Part shown: positions 26,662 through 33,177 of the stretch, piece by piece
Numbering within the stretch: the first letter of the stretch is position 1
How the letters are laid out: the number at the start of each line of letters is the position of its first letter
Virus record (IMG/VR): IMGVR_UViG_3300030117_003126
Coordinates: 1,209 to 48,176 of that record
Direction: 5' to 3' (one strand)
Length of the DNA: 46,968 bases
Source of the DNA: a virus
Notes under the pieces: generated by a model
Databases searched by the model: none
What the model was told of the DNA's origin: nothing
Seen by the model: only the letters and a program-made list of their open reading frames with translations
Made by a program: the position numbers and the translations under genes

Positions 26662-27525
26662 TTAGTTTTCTACAACATTTGAGTTTACATCATTTACATT
26701 ATTAATACTACTATTTTCTGAAGAAAATTCAGGTGTTAATGTTGTTGAAACAGAATCGTGTTCTAATTCTACTTTTTGCATCGTTATATGACGTTCATCT
26801 TCAACAAAATCATCAATATGTGCAGCCTCCCTCATTAAAACACTTTGTTCTGTTGTTGATTTTGGAAGTTTTTTATCACACAATTGCCTAATAACAGTTT
26901 TATATGCCATTGCATCAAAGTCTGTTTGCCAAGGTGAGGACTTATGTGAAAATCCTTTAGAAAACTGTTGTGCGTGTTTAATAATGTCTTCTTTTGACAT
27001 TACTTGAAATGCAACACCACCACTTTTTAGTTCTGCAATCGCATAATATGCATAGGCATCTCCTCGACTTCCACGAAGGTTAGGAGTGTGTGAAAATGTG
27101 ATTCCATTGTGAGTTTTTTTATATTCAAATTCATCACTATCACATACTTTATCAAAATCAAGTGATTTTAATAACCCAGTATTCCATGCCAGTTTCATCA
27201 TTCCTCTGTATTCGATAAGAAAGTTTACTTCTTGACCGAAAGGTATTAATGCCGCCTCACTTAATGGTGAGTTTGGTTCAAGACCATACCTTGCACTCTC
27301 CATCATCGCTTTAAGAACAGATGCTGGTTTGCATTGTAATAATTTTGGTTGAACCGCGAGTGCAGTTAAACAAGAAGAAATGTATCTTTTAGCCGTTAAG
27401 TTACCTTCGGGCAATGCATTACTTATTTGTTCGTAAAAGTCTACACCTTTGATTGTTTCTTTTAAATCTGATTGTTTACCTGTTAAAGCCACAGATTTTT
27501 TCTTTGCTTCTTTTATATTGGTCAT
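26662..27525 (-). CDS. recT: RecT-family ssDNA annealing protein
   Basis: A 287-residue protein that anneals complementary single strands in phage recombination. It shows typical RecT features: NLTAKRYISSCLTALAVQPKLLQC, then SVLKAMMESARYGLEPN, EYRGMMKLAWNTG and YYAIAELKSGGVAF, ending in a low-complexity acidic tail. The gene starts on the last base of the YqaJ exonuclease gene, the standard partner: the nuclease makes 3' tails on which RecT assembles. Length and order fit other RecET-like systems. Confidence 0.93.
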   Translation of the reverse strand: MTNIKEAKKKSVALTGKQSDLKETIKGVDFYEQISNALPEGNLTAKRYISSCLTALAVQPKLLQCKPASVLKAMMESARYGLEPNSPLSEAALIPFGQEVNFLIEYRGMMKLAWNTGLLKSLDFDKVCDSDEFEYKKTHNGITFSHTPNLRGSRGDAYAYYAIAELKSGGVAFQVMSKEDIIKHAQQFSKGFSHKSSPWQTDFDAMAYKTVIRQLCDKKLPKSTTEQSVLMREAAHIDDFVEDERHITMQKVELEHDSVSTTLTPEFSSENSSINNVNDVNSNVVEN

Positions 27526-28451
27526 TATAACTCCATCTTTTTTAATGTAAATCTACGAGAACCTTCTCTCTTTGATGTATATTTTAAATATTCTTCGGGA
27601 TTATCCTTTTTAAATTTATTTTTGTCAAAATATTCGCGTGGTTTAGTCTTCTTCCAGGTTACTAAGGTTGTCCCATTATAGTGTAATTCTTGTTTATTTT
27701 CCAAAACAGTCATTAATTGTAGTTTAGATTTAGAGATATTATCATCCAATCTCTTTTTTTCATTCTCATAATGTTGTAAAGTTTTCGCTATCTTATACAC
27801 TTCATCATCAGCATTTAAGACGGAATCAAGTTCTTCATTAAAATATAATTTTCTCGCATCCTCAACAGAAACTAATGGTGGTGGTTCTTTTGTTTCCACA
27901 TATTCTTCCCAAAATCTAACTAATTCTGATACCATACTATCAATAAAATCGTTATCCCTTTCGTACTTCTGAACAATAAGTTCTTTTTTAAACCCCAAAC
28001 ATAATATAGCAAAATAACAATGTTGTGTTTGTGTAACATACATTTGATGTTGTAACTGAACAAAATATTGGTCTGGAATCTCGCCATCCCAACCCATTGC
28101 AGTTGTTTTATATTCAACTGGCACTCTTTCACCAGTTACAAAACCATCTAAGTTAGTGGTAATGTAGGGATAGGCACTACTTATCCTAATCTTATTATCA
28201 TTTATTACCTTTAAACCAGTTTCTTCCATAAACAATGTACGAATAATAGGTTCTAATTCTCTTCCTAATCTAAATGTAAGATTTTCTTCCTTTGGCTCAA
28301 ATCCGTTAACAAGTTCGTGCCAAACGTCAAATGGTGTTGCCCAAGGACTTAATCCCAAGATTGCAGCCGACTGACTTGCCCCTATAGATGGGTTTTCTTT
28401 TCTGTCCTCTAACCATTCTTTATAATTTTTTGGTGCTTTTCTATATTTCAT
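27525..28451 (-). CDS. YqaJ-like viral alkaline exonuclease
   Basis: A 308-residue nuclease of the PD-(D/E)XK class. IGASQSAAILGLSPWATPFD (residues 23-42) is the YqaJ N-terminal signature; Glu at FRLGRELEP, Asp in LDG (101-103), EYK (113-115) and QLQHQM (132-137) give the active site of lambda-exonuclease-like enzymes. It resects double-stranded DNA ends for RecT, encoded immediately downstream with a one-base overlap. GGAG lies 7 bases before the ATG. It is the first gene of this operon. Confidence 0.92.
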   Translation of the reverse strand: MKYRKAPKNYKEWLEDRKENPSIGASQSAAILGLSPWATPFDVWHELVNGFEPKEENLTFRLGRELEPIIRTLFMEETGLKVINDNKIRISSAYPYITTNLDGFVTGERVPVEYKTTAMGWDGEIPDQYFVQLQHQMYVTQTQHCYFAILCLGFKKELIVQKYERDNDFIDSMVSELVRFWEEYVETKEPPPLVSVEDARKLYFNEELDSVLNADDEVYKIAKTLQHYENEKKRLDDNISKSKLQLMTVLENKQELHYNGTTLVTWKKTKPREYFDKNKFKKDNPEEYLKYTSKREGSRRFTLKKMEL

Positions 28452-28599
28452 TGGTTTCTCCGTTTACCAAAGTTACAATTATTTACTATAATATTCAAGG
28501 TTGTATATCGATTTTAAGGGTATACTTCATTAGGGTGTAAAAAAACTATAATTGTGTCATATTTATTCAAACCTATTTAAATGTTAATTAGATTGTTTA

Positions 28600-28725
28600 A
28601 AATCATCGCGTACTTTTTCTGGGAAAATAACTGTTGTTACTTTTTTTATCATTTTTAATAAATAATTACGGATTATTCCGTTTTTTCGGAAGAATTTGTT
28701 GGAATTTTAACCAAATCATCGCGTA
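28600..28725 (+). repeat. Two direct repeats of AAATCATCGCGTA
   Basis: AAATCATCGCGTA is found at 28600-28612 and again at 28713-28725, 113 bases apart, in the gene-free region. The inner TCGCGTA is unusual in AT-rich DNA. The second copy continues as TCGCGTAAC, and similar TCGCnTAAC sites occur near 35.3 kb. Confidence 0.75.
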
Positions 28726-28861
28726 ACTAGCCTGTTTTACCTGATTTAAACCGGTTGCTGCACCCGCTGCGATTGGTTATCAGACTGGTGAAGAGTTAAC
28801 AATAGGTGTAGAAAACATAGAGGGTAAAATAGGGTATGACCCACTTTGCCCCTATGTTAAT

Positions 28862-28987
28862 TGTGAGGTGTGTGAAGTGTGTGAAGTGTGGGACACGGAG
28901 TCACAACCGTACCCATCGTACTCAGAGTACGGTGAGTACGATAAGTTCTGTGAGTTCGGTGAGTTCGGTGAGTTCGGTGAGTTTTGG
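28862..28987 (+). repeat. Iteron-like 9-bp repeat array with 15-bp palindrome
   Basis: Three units of the type TGTGAAGTG occupy 28862-28888. After a gap, seven contiguous 9-bp units run from 28925 to 28987: GAGTACGGT, GAGTACGAT, AAGTTCTGT, three exact GAGTTCGGT and GAGTTTTGG. The array starts within a perfect palindrome, CGTACTC-A-GAGTACG (28917-28931). It lies next to the 3' end of a DNA-binding-type gene. Such arrays commonly bind an initiator, partition or terminase protein. Confidence 0.85.
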
Positions 28988-28989
28988 TC

Positions 28990-29589
28990 TTATTCGTCTG
29001 GTAACACCAATTCAACTGCGTGTTGGTGTGCGACATTACTCGTTGATTGGTTGTTCATTAAGCGAAATTTGTTTATTAATGTGTTAAATAAACTTATAAA
29101 ATTGTGCATATCTTGAGGTTTACCATTGAGTAATTCACGATAGTCGAGTGTTGCCATTGCCTGGGTCATTCTCATCATTTCAACCATCATTGCAGTAGAT
29201 ATATAATTAAGTCCTTGTGTTAATGTCGTTGTTCTTTGTGCCATAATCTCATCTTTCTTTTTCCACCAACCAATTAAGGTTGATTTCGGAATGCCAATCA
29301 TTTCCTCAACTCGCGTAAATAAGGGTTTTAATTCACCTGAAACTTTGTCTTCATTTTGAAATGCCTCAAGAAACATTAATGCAAGATGTTGTTCGTCTAT
29401 TCTATACTTACCATTTTTTCTTTCAAGTAATGGAGTTCCCTCAAAAACAGGTTCATCGAGGGAGGTTGGTTTCATTTTATCTAAGGCAAGACCGAATGTC
29501 TTGCCTTGTTCTTTTATAGTTTCAATTTCTTTTTCGTCTTTTGCAATTGCGATTTTCTTTTTTATTTCTTCTGATTTTTTCTTGTCCAA
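28990..29589 (-). CDS. HTH protein, possible terminase small subunit
   Basis: A 199-residue protein starting at TTG (29589), chosen because a perfect AGGAGG lies 5 bases upstream, within the end of the recombinase gene. A helix-turn-helix is visible near residues 92-112 (RVEEMIGIPKSTLIGWWKKK), followed by a helical C-terminal region (SLFNTLINKFRLMNN) suited to multimerisation. This layout fits terminase small subunits, and no other candidate stands next to TerL. Its stop abuts the 9-bp repeat array, a possible binding site. A transcription or replication regulator is the main alternative. Confidence 0.6.
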   Translation of the reverse strand: MDKKKSEEIKKKIAIAKDEKEIETIKEQGKTFGLALDKMKPTSLDEPVFEGTPLLERKNGKYRIDEQHLALMFLEAFQNEDKVSGELKPLFTRVEEMIGIPKSTLIGWWKKKDEIMAQRTTTLTQGLNYISTAMMVEMMRMTQAMATLDYRELLNGKPQDMHNFISLFNTLINKFRLMNNQSTSNVAHQHAVELVLPDE

Positions 29590-29590
29590 C

Positions 29591-30178
29591 TTATCCTCCT
29601 ATGCCATATCTTTCGTATGCAGTATCTAAATCGTGTTGAACAACACCAATATATCGCAAAGTATGGTCTGGGTCATTGTGATTAAGTAACCTCATTACTA
29701 ATGCAAGGTCTTTTGTTTTGTTATAAACATTATATGCAAGTGTTTTTCTCATAGAATGAGTCCCAAATTTAGCGATTCCAGCCCTTTTTGCCGCATCTTT
29801 CAATATTGTCCAGGCACGCACCCTATCAAGGGGATTCATTGGGTCTCTTAAAGAAAAGAATATCCAATCATCTAGTCCAAGTCCGTAATATCTCACATAA
29901 GAAATTAATTCGGGTCTTATCACACTATTAAGTTTTATTTGTTTTAACTTTCTATTCCTTCTTTTAATAGTCTTACTTTCAAATAGGTCTAAATACTCGT
30001 TTAAATTACCACTAGAATCAAAAAGATGTTTAACCTTAAGTCTTAGTATGTCATTAATACGAAGTCCCGTATTAAGTCCAAATTTTAACAATAGGGCATC
30101 CCTCTTGTTTCCCTTCATCTCTAAAAACTCTAACATTCTTTTTAGTTTATTGCGGTCTTTTACTGGTTGAACGCTCAT
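29591..30178 (-). CDS. Minimal tyrosine recombinase
   Basis: A 195-residue protein that is almost only the catalytic domain of the phage integrase family: Arg40 in NTGLRINDIL, a Lys in the beta-hairpin (SKTIKRRN), His141-x-x-Arg144 (GTHSMRKT), His167 (LLNHND) and the nucleophile Tyr176 (TLRYIGV). The usual N-terminal arm and core-binding domains are missing. It may therefore resolve multimers or act at simple sites rather than integrate like lambda Int. It is linked to the SEC-C gene by TAATG with AGGAG upstream. No CI-like repressor is visible in the window. Confidence 0.85.
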   Translation of the reverse strand: MSVQPVKDRNKLKRMLEFLEMKGNKRDALLLKFGLNTGLRINDILRLKVKHLFDSSGNLNEYLDLFESKTIKRRNRKLKQIKLNSVIRPELISYVRYYGLGLDDWIFFSLRDPMNPLDRVRAWTILKDAAKRAGIAKFGTHSMRKTLAYNVYNKTKDLALVMRLLNHNDPDHTLRYIGVVQHDLDTAYERYGIGG

Positions 30179-30378
30179 TATACTCTCCTTTTATTAATAC
30201 AACATTTTTTATATTTCTTTTTACTACCACAAGGACAAGGTTGATTCCTACCAACTTTTACAATAGGATTCTCCTTTAACCATTGATAATATTTTCCCCA
30301 TCCACCAATAGAACGAATAAATTCCCCCAAAGAATTATAATTTTGGGGGAATCTTTTTGTTTGTGATTGTTTTATCAT
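30178..30378 (-). CDS. SEC-C motif zinc-binding miniprotein
   Basis: A 66-residue protein whose C-terminus is a textbook SEC-C motif: [16 protein letters not shown], the zinc-binding end also found in SecA. In SecA this motif binds zinc and SecB; stand-alone copies are common in phages and bacteria with unknown partners. The N-terminal half is helical ([17 protein letters not shown]). It lies between the cyclotransferase-like gene and the recombinase and is coupled to the latter by a one-base overlap. Confidence 0.85.
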   Translation of the reverse strand: MIKQSQTKRFPQNYNSLGEFIRSIGGWGKYYQWLKENPIVKVGRNQPCPCGSKKKYKKCCINKRRV

Positions 30379-30382
30379 TTGA

Positions 30383-30988
30383 TTACACTACTTTTTCAGT
30401 AAGTTCTTCCACAAGTCCATCAATAATCAAGTCCGTAAGAAAAATCTCTTCGACATCTGTGTTAATCGGCAAGTGCAATCTCTTCTCTACCATTTTCATA
30501 TATGATTCGTTTGTTGGGGTTCTATCTCCATCAAAAAACCTCATATCAAAAACAATCTTCTGTGCAATGTTCTCATATTCTTTATCGTGAATCTTTACTC
30601 TCATTAATTTCGAGTATTTCTTAGTCGTCTGCCAATATCCATAAGGTATCTCTACACTTTCTGAATCAAAATGAGATAGTTTACTAACATAAATATATGT
30701 TGGTTCTTTTATTGTTGGGAAATCGTCTTGAATATCTAAACGAGAATACAACCCACTATCAACACTTTCTAATCGGTCTAATACTTTTAAGACCTTATCA
30801 TCTACCTCGTATAATTCTCCATAGATAATGTCTGTCTCCCCACCTTTAACAATAAAGGGAAATCCGTACCCACTATCATACATCTTGAATCCAACCACCT
30901 TTAAAGGTTGGATATACTTTTGTCCTCTTAGGTACGAAGAGAAACGACCACCTTTTTTTAATGTACCATATACTATTATTTTTGTCAT
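30383..30988 (-). CDS. Gamma-glutamylcyclotransferase-like (AIG2/GGCT) protein
   Basis: A 201-residue protein with the GGCT/AIG2 fold signature: [11 protein letters not shown] (residues 4-14, the glycine-rich loop), YGELYEV (56-62) and [15 protein letters not shown], where Glu74 is the likely catalytic acid. Members release 5-oxoproline from gamma-glutamyl amines. The C-terminal 75 residues are extra and unassigned. The ATG at 30988 is preferred over an upstream in-frame ATG (31045) because AGGAGAG lies 7-8 bases before it. The gene ends the accessory block that begins with the amidoligase, and such enzymes are known neighbours of amidoligases. Confidence 0.82.
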   Translation of the reverse strand: MTKIIVYGTLKKGGRFSSYLRGQKYIQPLKVVGFKMYDSGYGFPFIVKGGETDIIYGELYEVDDKVLKVLDRLESVDSGLYSRLDIQDDFPTIKEPTYIYVSKLSHFDSESVEIPYGYWQTTKKYSKLMRVKIHDKEYENIAQKIVFDMRFFDGDRTPTNESYMKMVEKRLHLPINTDVEEIFLTDLIIDGLVEELTEKVV

Positions 30989-30992
30989 TTTA

Positions 30993-31160
30993 TTACTCTC
31001 CTTCCGAATGTATTTCGGGATTATTTTTAATAGAATCGCGGACATAATTCATCCAAAACTTTGGAATGTACTGAACCTCTAATCTTCCAAGTTCTAACCT
31101 ACGAATCATATCTCCTAAATCTTCGTGTAACCATTTTAAATGTTTTATGATTATTGTCAT
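30993..31160 (-). CDS. Hypothetical 55-aa protein
   Basis: A short helical protein (MTIIIKHLKWLHEDLGDMIR) starting at ATG 31160, behind a GAGGAG site formed by the end of the upstream gene; a start at 31178 is possible but lacks a site. Its own end (the codons for EGE and stop) supplies the GGAGAG site for the cyclotransferase-like gene. No family is recognised. The interlocked signals show it is part of the operon. Confidence 0.62.
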   Translation of the reverse strand: MTIIIKHLKWLHEDLGDMIRRLELGRLEVQYIPKFWMNYVRDSIKNNPEIHSEGE

Positions 31161-31161
31161 T

Positions 31162-31602
31162 TTAAAACTCCTCTTCATTATACTCTAATCGACTTTCCAT
31201 TTGGAAATGTTCACAACTATCAATACTACTTGCCAATTCCTTACTCCAATTATTCCATTTATCATAATAATCATCAATATCATCCCACTCATCTACATTT
31301 CTGTAAAAACCCCACTTATAATCAACTACCTCAATACACTCATCTTTACCTATGAAATGAGATTCGTCATACCAAATTGCCTCTGAATCTAAATGATATA
31401 TATACCCATCATCAGTTTGAATTATAAAATGATAACATCCACCACCAGAATAGGAACTAATTGCATCTTTAATCTCGCGACCTTTATTAATAATTATTGT
31501 CCCCATTTCAATTATCATTTGATTCCATTGTTCTTTCCATAATCCAGACGTATGAATATTTTGGTATTTGTCTCCTATGAGTTCATTTGGTTTTATTGTC
31601 AT
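31162..31602 (-). CDS. Hypothetical acidic protein (146 aa)
   Basis: A 146-residue acidic protein rich in Asp, Glu, Tyr and Trp (for example YRNVDEWDDIDDYYDKWNNW). It has a beta-rich middle (GGGCYHFIIQTDDGYIYHLD) and no membrane segment. I do not recognise a family; the low pI and aromatic clusters are seen in DNA-mimic and inhibitor proteins, but this is only a resemblance. It carries the shared AAAAGTGGAGAATAACAATG leader of the block. Confidence 0.7.
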   Translation of the reverse strand: MTIKPNELIGDKYQNIHTSGLWKEQWNQMIIEMGTIIINKGREIKDAISSYSGGGCYHFIIQTDDGYIYHLDSEAIWYDESHFIGKDECIEVVDYKWGFYRNVDEWDDIDDYYDKWNNWSKELASSIDSCEHFQMESRLEYNEEEF

Positions 31603-31604
31603 TG

Positions 31605-31835
31605 TTATTCTCCACTTTTATTTTCATTTTCACATTCTTTACAACAGAAATGTTTATCTTCATCTCCATCTTGGTTTACTATCCAATCTTCAGAATGTAG
31701 ATTACTGACCACAGAATCTTTATGGTCATAATATCCTCGTTTACCCGAATAATCTTGGTAAACAAAATCCATTTCTATTTCAATTGTGTCTCCACAATTA
31801 TCACACTCTATTATTAATGTTGGGTCGTATTGCAT
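31605..31835 (-). CDS. Small zinc-ribbon protein
   Basis: A 76-residue acidic protein with CDNC (residues 11-14) and CCKEC (about 64-68), spaced as a zinc ribbon around a beta-rich core (TIEIEMDFVYQDY). No enzymatic motif is present. Its last codons, KSGE and stop, are themselves the ribosome-binding leader of the next gene. The same leader precedes its own ATG. It could bind RNA, DNA or a partner of the neighbouring enzymes; there is no direct evidence. Confidence 0.68.
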   Translation of the reverse strand: MQYDPTLIIECDNCGDTIEIEMDFVYQDYSGKRGYYDHKDSVVSNLHSEDWIVNQDGDEDKHFCCKECENENKSGE

Positions 31836-31847
31836 TGTTATTCTCCA

Positions 31848-32426
31848 CTATTTTGTGCAATAGGTTCTAAAAAGACCCATTGCCTTGTTGTTTGTTATAT
31901 CATTTAAGATGGTGCATCCATCATACCTATCTTTTATAATGTCGCGAAAGGTTACACCACTTACTCCATTGTGACGATATTTCTTGTCTAAAAAATGTGG
32001 TTTATTGTTTTTCACAAAACTAAAAACCTTATTCTTATGTAAGACTTGAATCTTCTTCATTGCCTTTTTAAAGTCTTTTACAATAAGATACTCATCAACC
32101 AACACATTCCACATCTCTTCTTCATCGAATTTAGATTTTGTAGGTTTATCTTTCCCATCCCATTCCCAAGTATATTTGGGTAGTGTAGATAAAAACTTAT
32201 CCACATCAGTATTTTTACTCATCCATTTATTTCCAATATAGTATTCTATATCAAGACATCCACCATTTCCACTATCAATAATGTGACCAATCTTTTTATT
32301 TTTAAAATACATATTGGCATTTATTCCAACACCTTCCCTACCCATAAAGGTCTTAACTGATTTTACTGAAAAGTCAGATTCAATAATCTTTTTCTTTCCA
32401 ATCTTATGTTCTTTTGAATATTTCAT
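31848..32426 (-). CDS. Hypothetical protein (192 aa)
   Basis: A 192-residue basic protein, first gene after a predicted promoter, with the block leader (AAAAAGTGGAGAATAAC) before its ATG. The N-terminal half is beta-rich (GVGINANMYFKNKKIGHIID, then CLDIEYYIG), and the C-terminal half is helical and Lys-rich. I recognise no family or catalytic motif. It lies in the middle of the amidoligase block and may belong to that pathway, either as a substrate carrier or an unrelated accessory protein. Confidence 0.7.
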   Translation of the reverse strand: MKYSKEHKIGKKKIIESDFSVKSVKTFMGREGVGINANMYFKNKKIGHIIDSGNGGCLDIEYYIGNKWMSKNTDVDKFLSTLPKYTWEWDGKDKPTKSKFDEEEMWNVLVDEYLIVKDFKKAMKKIQVLHKNKVFSFVKNNKPHFLDKKYRHNGVSGVTFRDIIKDRYDGCTILNDITNNKAMGLFRTYCTK

Positions 32427-32454
32427 TTGTTATTCTCCACTTTTTGGTTGACAT

Positions 32455-32483
32455 AGATTACGATAGTAATTTAAACAATGCAA
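32455..32483 (-). promoter_or_regulatory. Predicted promoter inside the accessory block
   Basis: On the minus strand TTGCAT (32483-32478), then 17 bases, then TAATCT (32460-32455) match a sigma70-type promoter. Transcription would start about 20 bases before the ATG at 32426. Just downstream lies a sequence (32447-32462) nearly repeated at 35668-35683. Confidence 0.45.
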
Positions 32484-32526
32484 CCTTTTTATTAAAAAAT
32501 GTTATTTTATTTTTATTCAAAAATTA

Positions 32527-32586
32527 GGCGACCTGCCCTGGAAGATTCGCTGAATAGTTCCGCGAGATTCTCCCAGGTTGCCGCCC
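32527..32586. other. GC-rich structured element
   Basis: A 60-base GC-rich island in AT-rich DNA. On the + strand GGCGACCTG (32527-32535) pairs with CAGGTTGCC (32574-32582) with one wobble. On the minus strand an inner stem forms from CCTGGGAGA and TCTTCCAGG plus TCGC/GCGA, closed by GGCG/CGCC and followed by TAATTTTTGAAT. In the leftward direction it would act as a terminator or structured RNA between two transcription units. It is not a tRNA: it is too short and has no T-arm consensus. Confidence 0.5.
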
Positions 32587-32598
32587 ATTTTATTCTTC

Positions 32599-32712
32599 TT
32601 AACTGAATAAGAATCTTACGATTAATGTAAATCCGAATAGGTATACTGCATACCAATGCAAGACTCTTACGAAATAAAATGGTATTCTTACTTTTGTTTT
32701 TTTCATTTTCAT
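32599..32712 (-). CDS. Mini membrane protein (37 aa)
   Basis: A 37-residue basic and hydrophobic frame (MKMKKTKVRIPFYFVRVLHW, then YAVYLFGFTLIVRFLF) with one membrane segment. AAGGA precedes the ATG at 32712; a second ATG two codons later is equally possible. It follows another mini membrane gene by 5 bases. No family is recognised. The existence call rests on the ribosome site, membrane pattern and tight spacing. Confidence 0.5.
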   Translation of the reverse strand: MKMKKTKVRIPFYFVRVLHWYAVYLFGFTLIVRFLFS

Positions 32713-32717
32713 TTTCC

Positions 32718-32828
32718 TTAAATGATTGAGATTAAAATCCATAGACACACAACTATCATAAATACATAACAGATAGTTTGTATCTCATCATCGTAATGAC
32801 CTAATCCCCATTTATTTAGTTTATCCAT
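32718..32828 (-). CDS. Mini membrane protein (36 aa)
   Basis: A 36-residue frame starting MDKLNKWGLGHYDDEIQ with a C-terminal membrane segment (ICYVFMIVVCLWILISII). It has a GGGAGAATAAAA leader like the other genes of this block. It lies 20 bases after the zinc-ribbon gene and 5 bases before another mini membrane gene. Function unknown. Confidence 0.55.
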   Translation of the reverse strand: MDKLNKWGLGHYDDEIQTICYVFMIVVCLWILISII

Positions 32829-32848
32829 TTTTATTCTCCCTTTATTTA

Positions 32849-33115
32849 TTAGTAACAAAAATTGCACAAGATTTTTTCACTATAACTGAATCTTCTTTCA
32901 TCTGTCGATGAACACCCACATTTATCACAAACAATTTTCTCTTCATATCCATTTTCATCCAAACTTTCTAAAACACTTAGATTATCATCTTGTTTTTTTA
33001 TTAAATCAATAAGGTTATGTGTTAATCTTTTTTTAACTGAACCACCTTGACTTGGAACAAGTCTTAAACCTTCTAACAATATTTGTTTTTTTGTATGTTT
33101 TTTATATTTCTTCAT
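32849..33115 (-). CDS. Small zinc-ribbon protein after the GATase gene
   Basis: An 88-residue basic protein. The N-terminal half is helical (HTKKQILLEGLRLVPSQGG), and the end has CDKCGC and CNFC, a compact zinc ribbon. The GTGGAG leader of its ATG can be trapped in a hairpin with the 3' arm of the upstream terminator-like stem (33125-33140). It follows the amidoligase and glutamine amidotransferase genes on the same strand and might carry or recognise their substrate; that is inference. Confidence 0.65.
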   Translation of the reverse strand: MKKYKKHTKKQILLEGLRLVPSQGGSVKKRLTHNLIDLIKKQDDNLSVLESLDENGYEEKIVCDKCGCSSTDERRFSYSEKILCNFCY

Positions 33116-33124
33116 TTTTATTCT

Positions 33125-33166
33125 CCACTTTTGAAAGTGGCGACCTTTTTAAAAAAGGTCACCACT
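33125..33166 (-). promoter_or_regulatory. Mutually exclusive hairpins (possible attenuator)
   Basis: In the minus-strand transcript AGTGGTGACC with a T-run pairs with an A-run plus GGTCGCCACT (33166-33136), giving a long stem with one mismatch. The 3' end of this stem, CCACTTT (33140-33134), can instead pair with AAAGTGG (33131-33125), which overlaps the ribosome site of the 88-residue gene. The two folds exclude each other, so they could couple termination or folding to translation of the downstream gene. Confidence 0.5.
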
Positions 33167-33177
33167 CTCGGTTATTG

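Larger units (their letters stand above)
28452..28989. other. 538-bp gene-free region with repeats
   Basis: No credible gene fits here. From right to left it holds an array of 9-bp repeats and a palindrome (28862-28987), a GC-rich patch (28750-28860), two copies of AAATCATCGCGTA, an ACGG/CCGT-rich hairpin zone (28668-28692) and, near the exonuclease start, a weak promoter (TTAAAA, 18 bases, TATTAT on the minus strand, about 28517-28488). Together these suit an origin or control region. Confidence 0.6.

Noticed and set aside
28862-28987. Possible CRISPR array
   Set aside because: The units are only 9 bp, mostly contiguous, with no spacers, and there are no cas genes nearby.
28836-29116. Overlapping frames with EFGEFGEF and SVSSVSS repeats
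   Set aside because: The periodicity comes from the 9-bp DNA repeats (three codons); two frames are open at once and the region overlaps the end of a real leftward gene.
29591-30178. Temperate lifestyle as a firm conclusion
   Set aside because: A recombinase alone is not enough: no repressor, attachment site or classical integrase N-terminus is visible.
32527-32586. Possible tRNA
   Set aside because: The folded element is only 60 bases and has no T-arm consensus or anticodon-arm layout on either strand.
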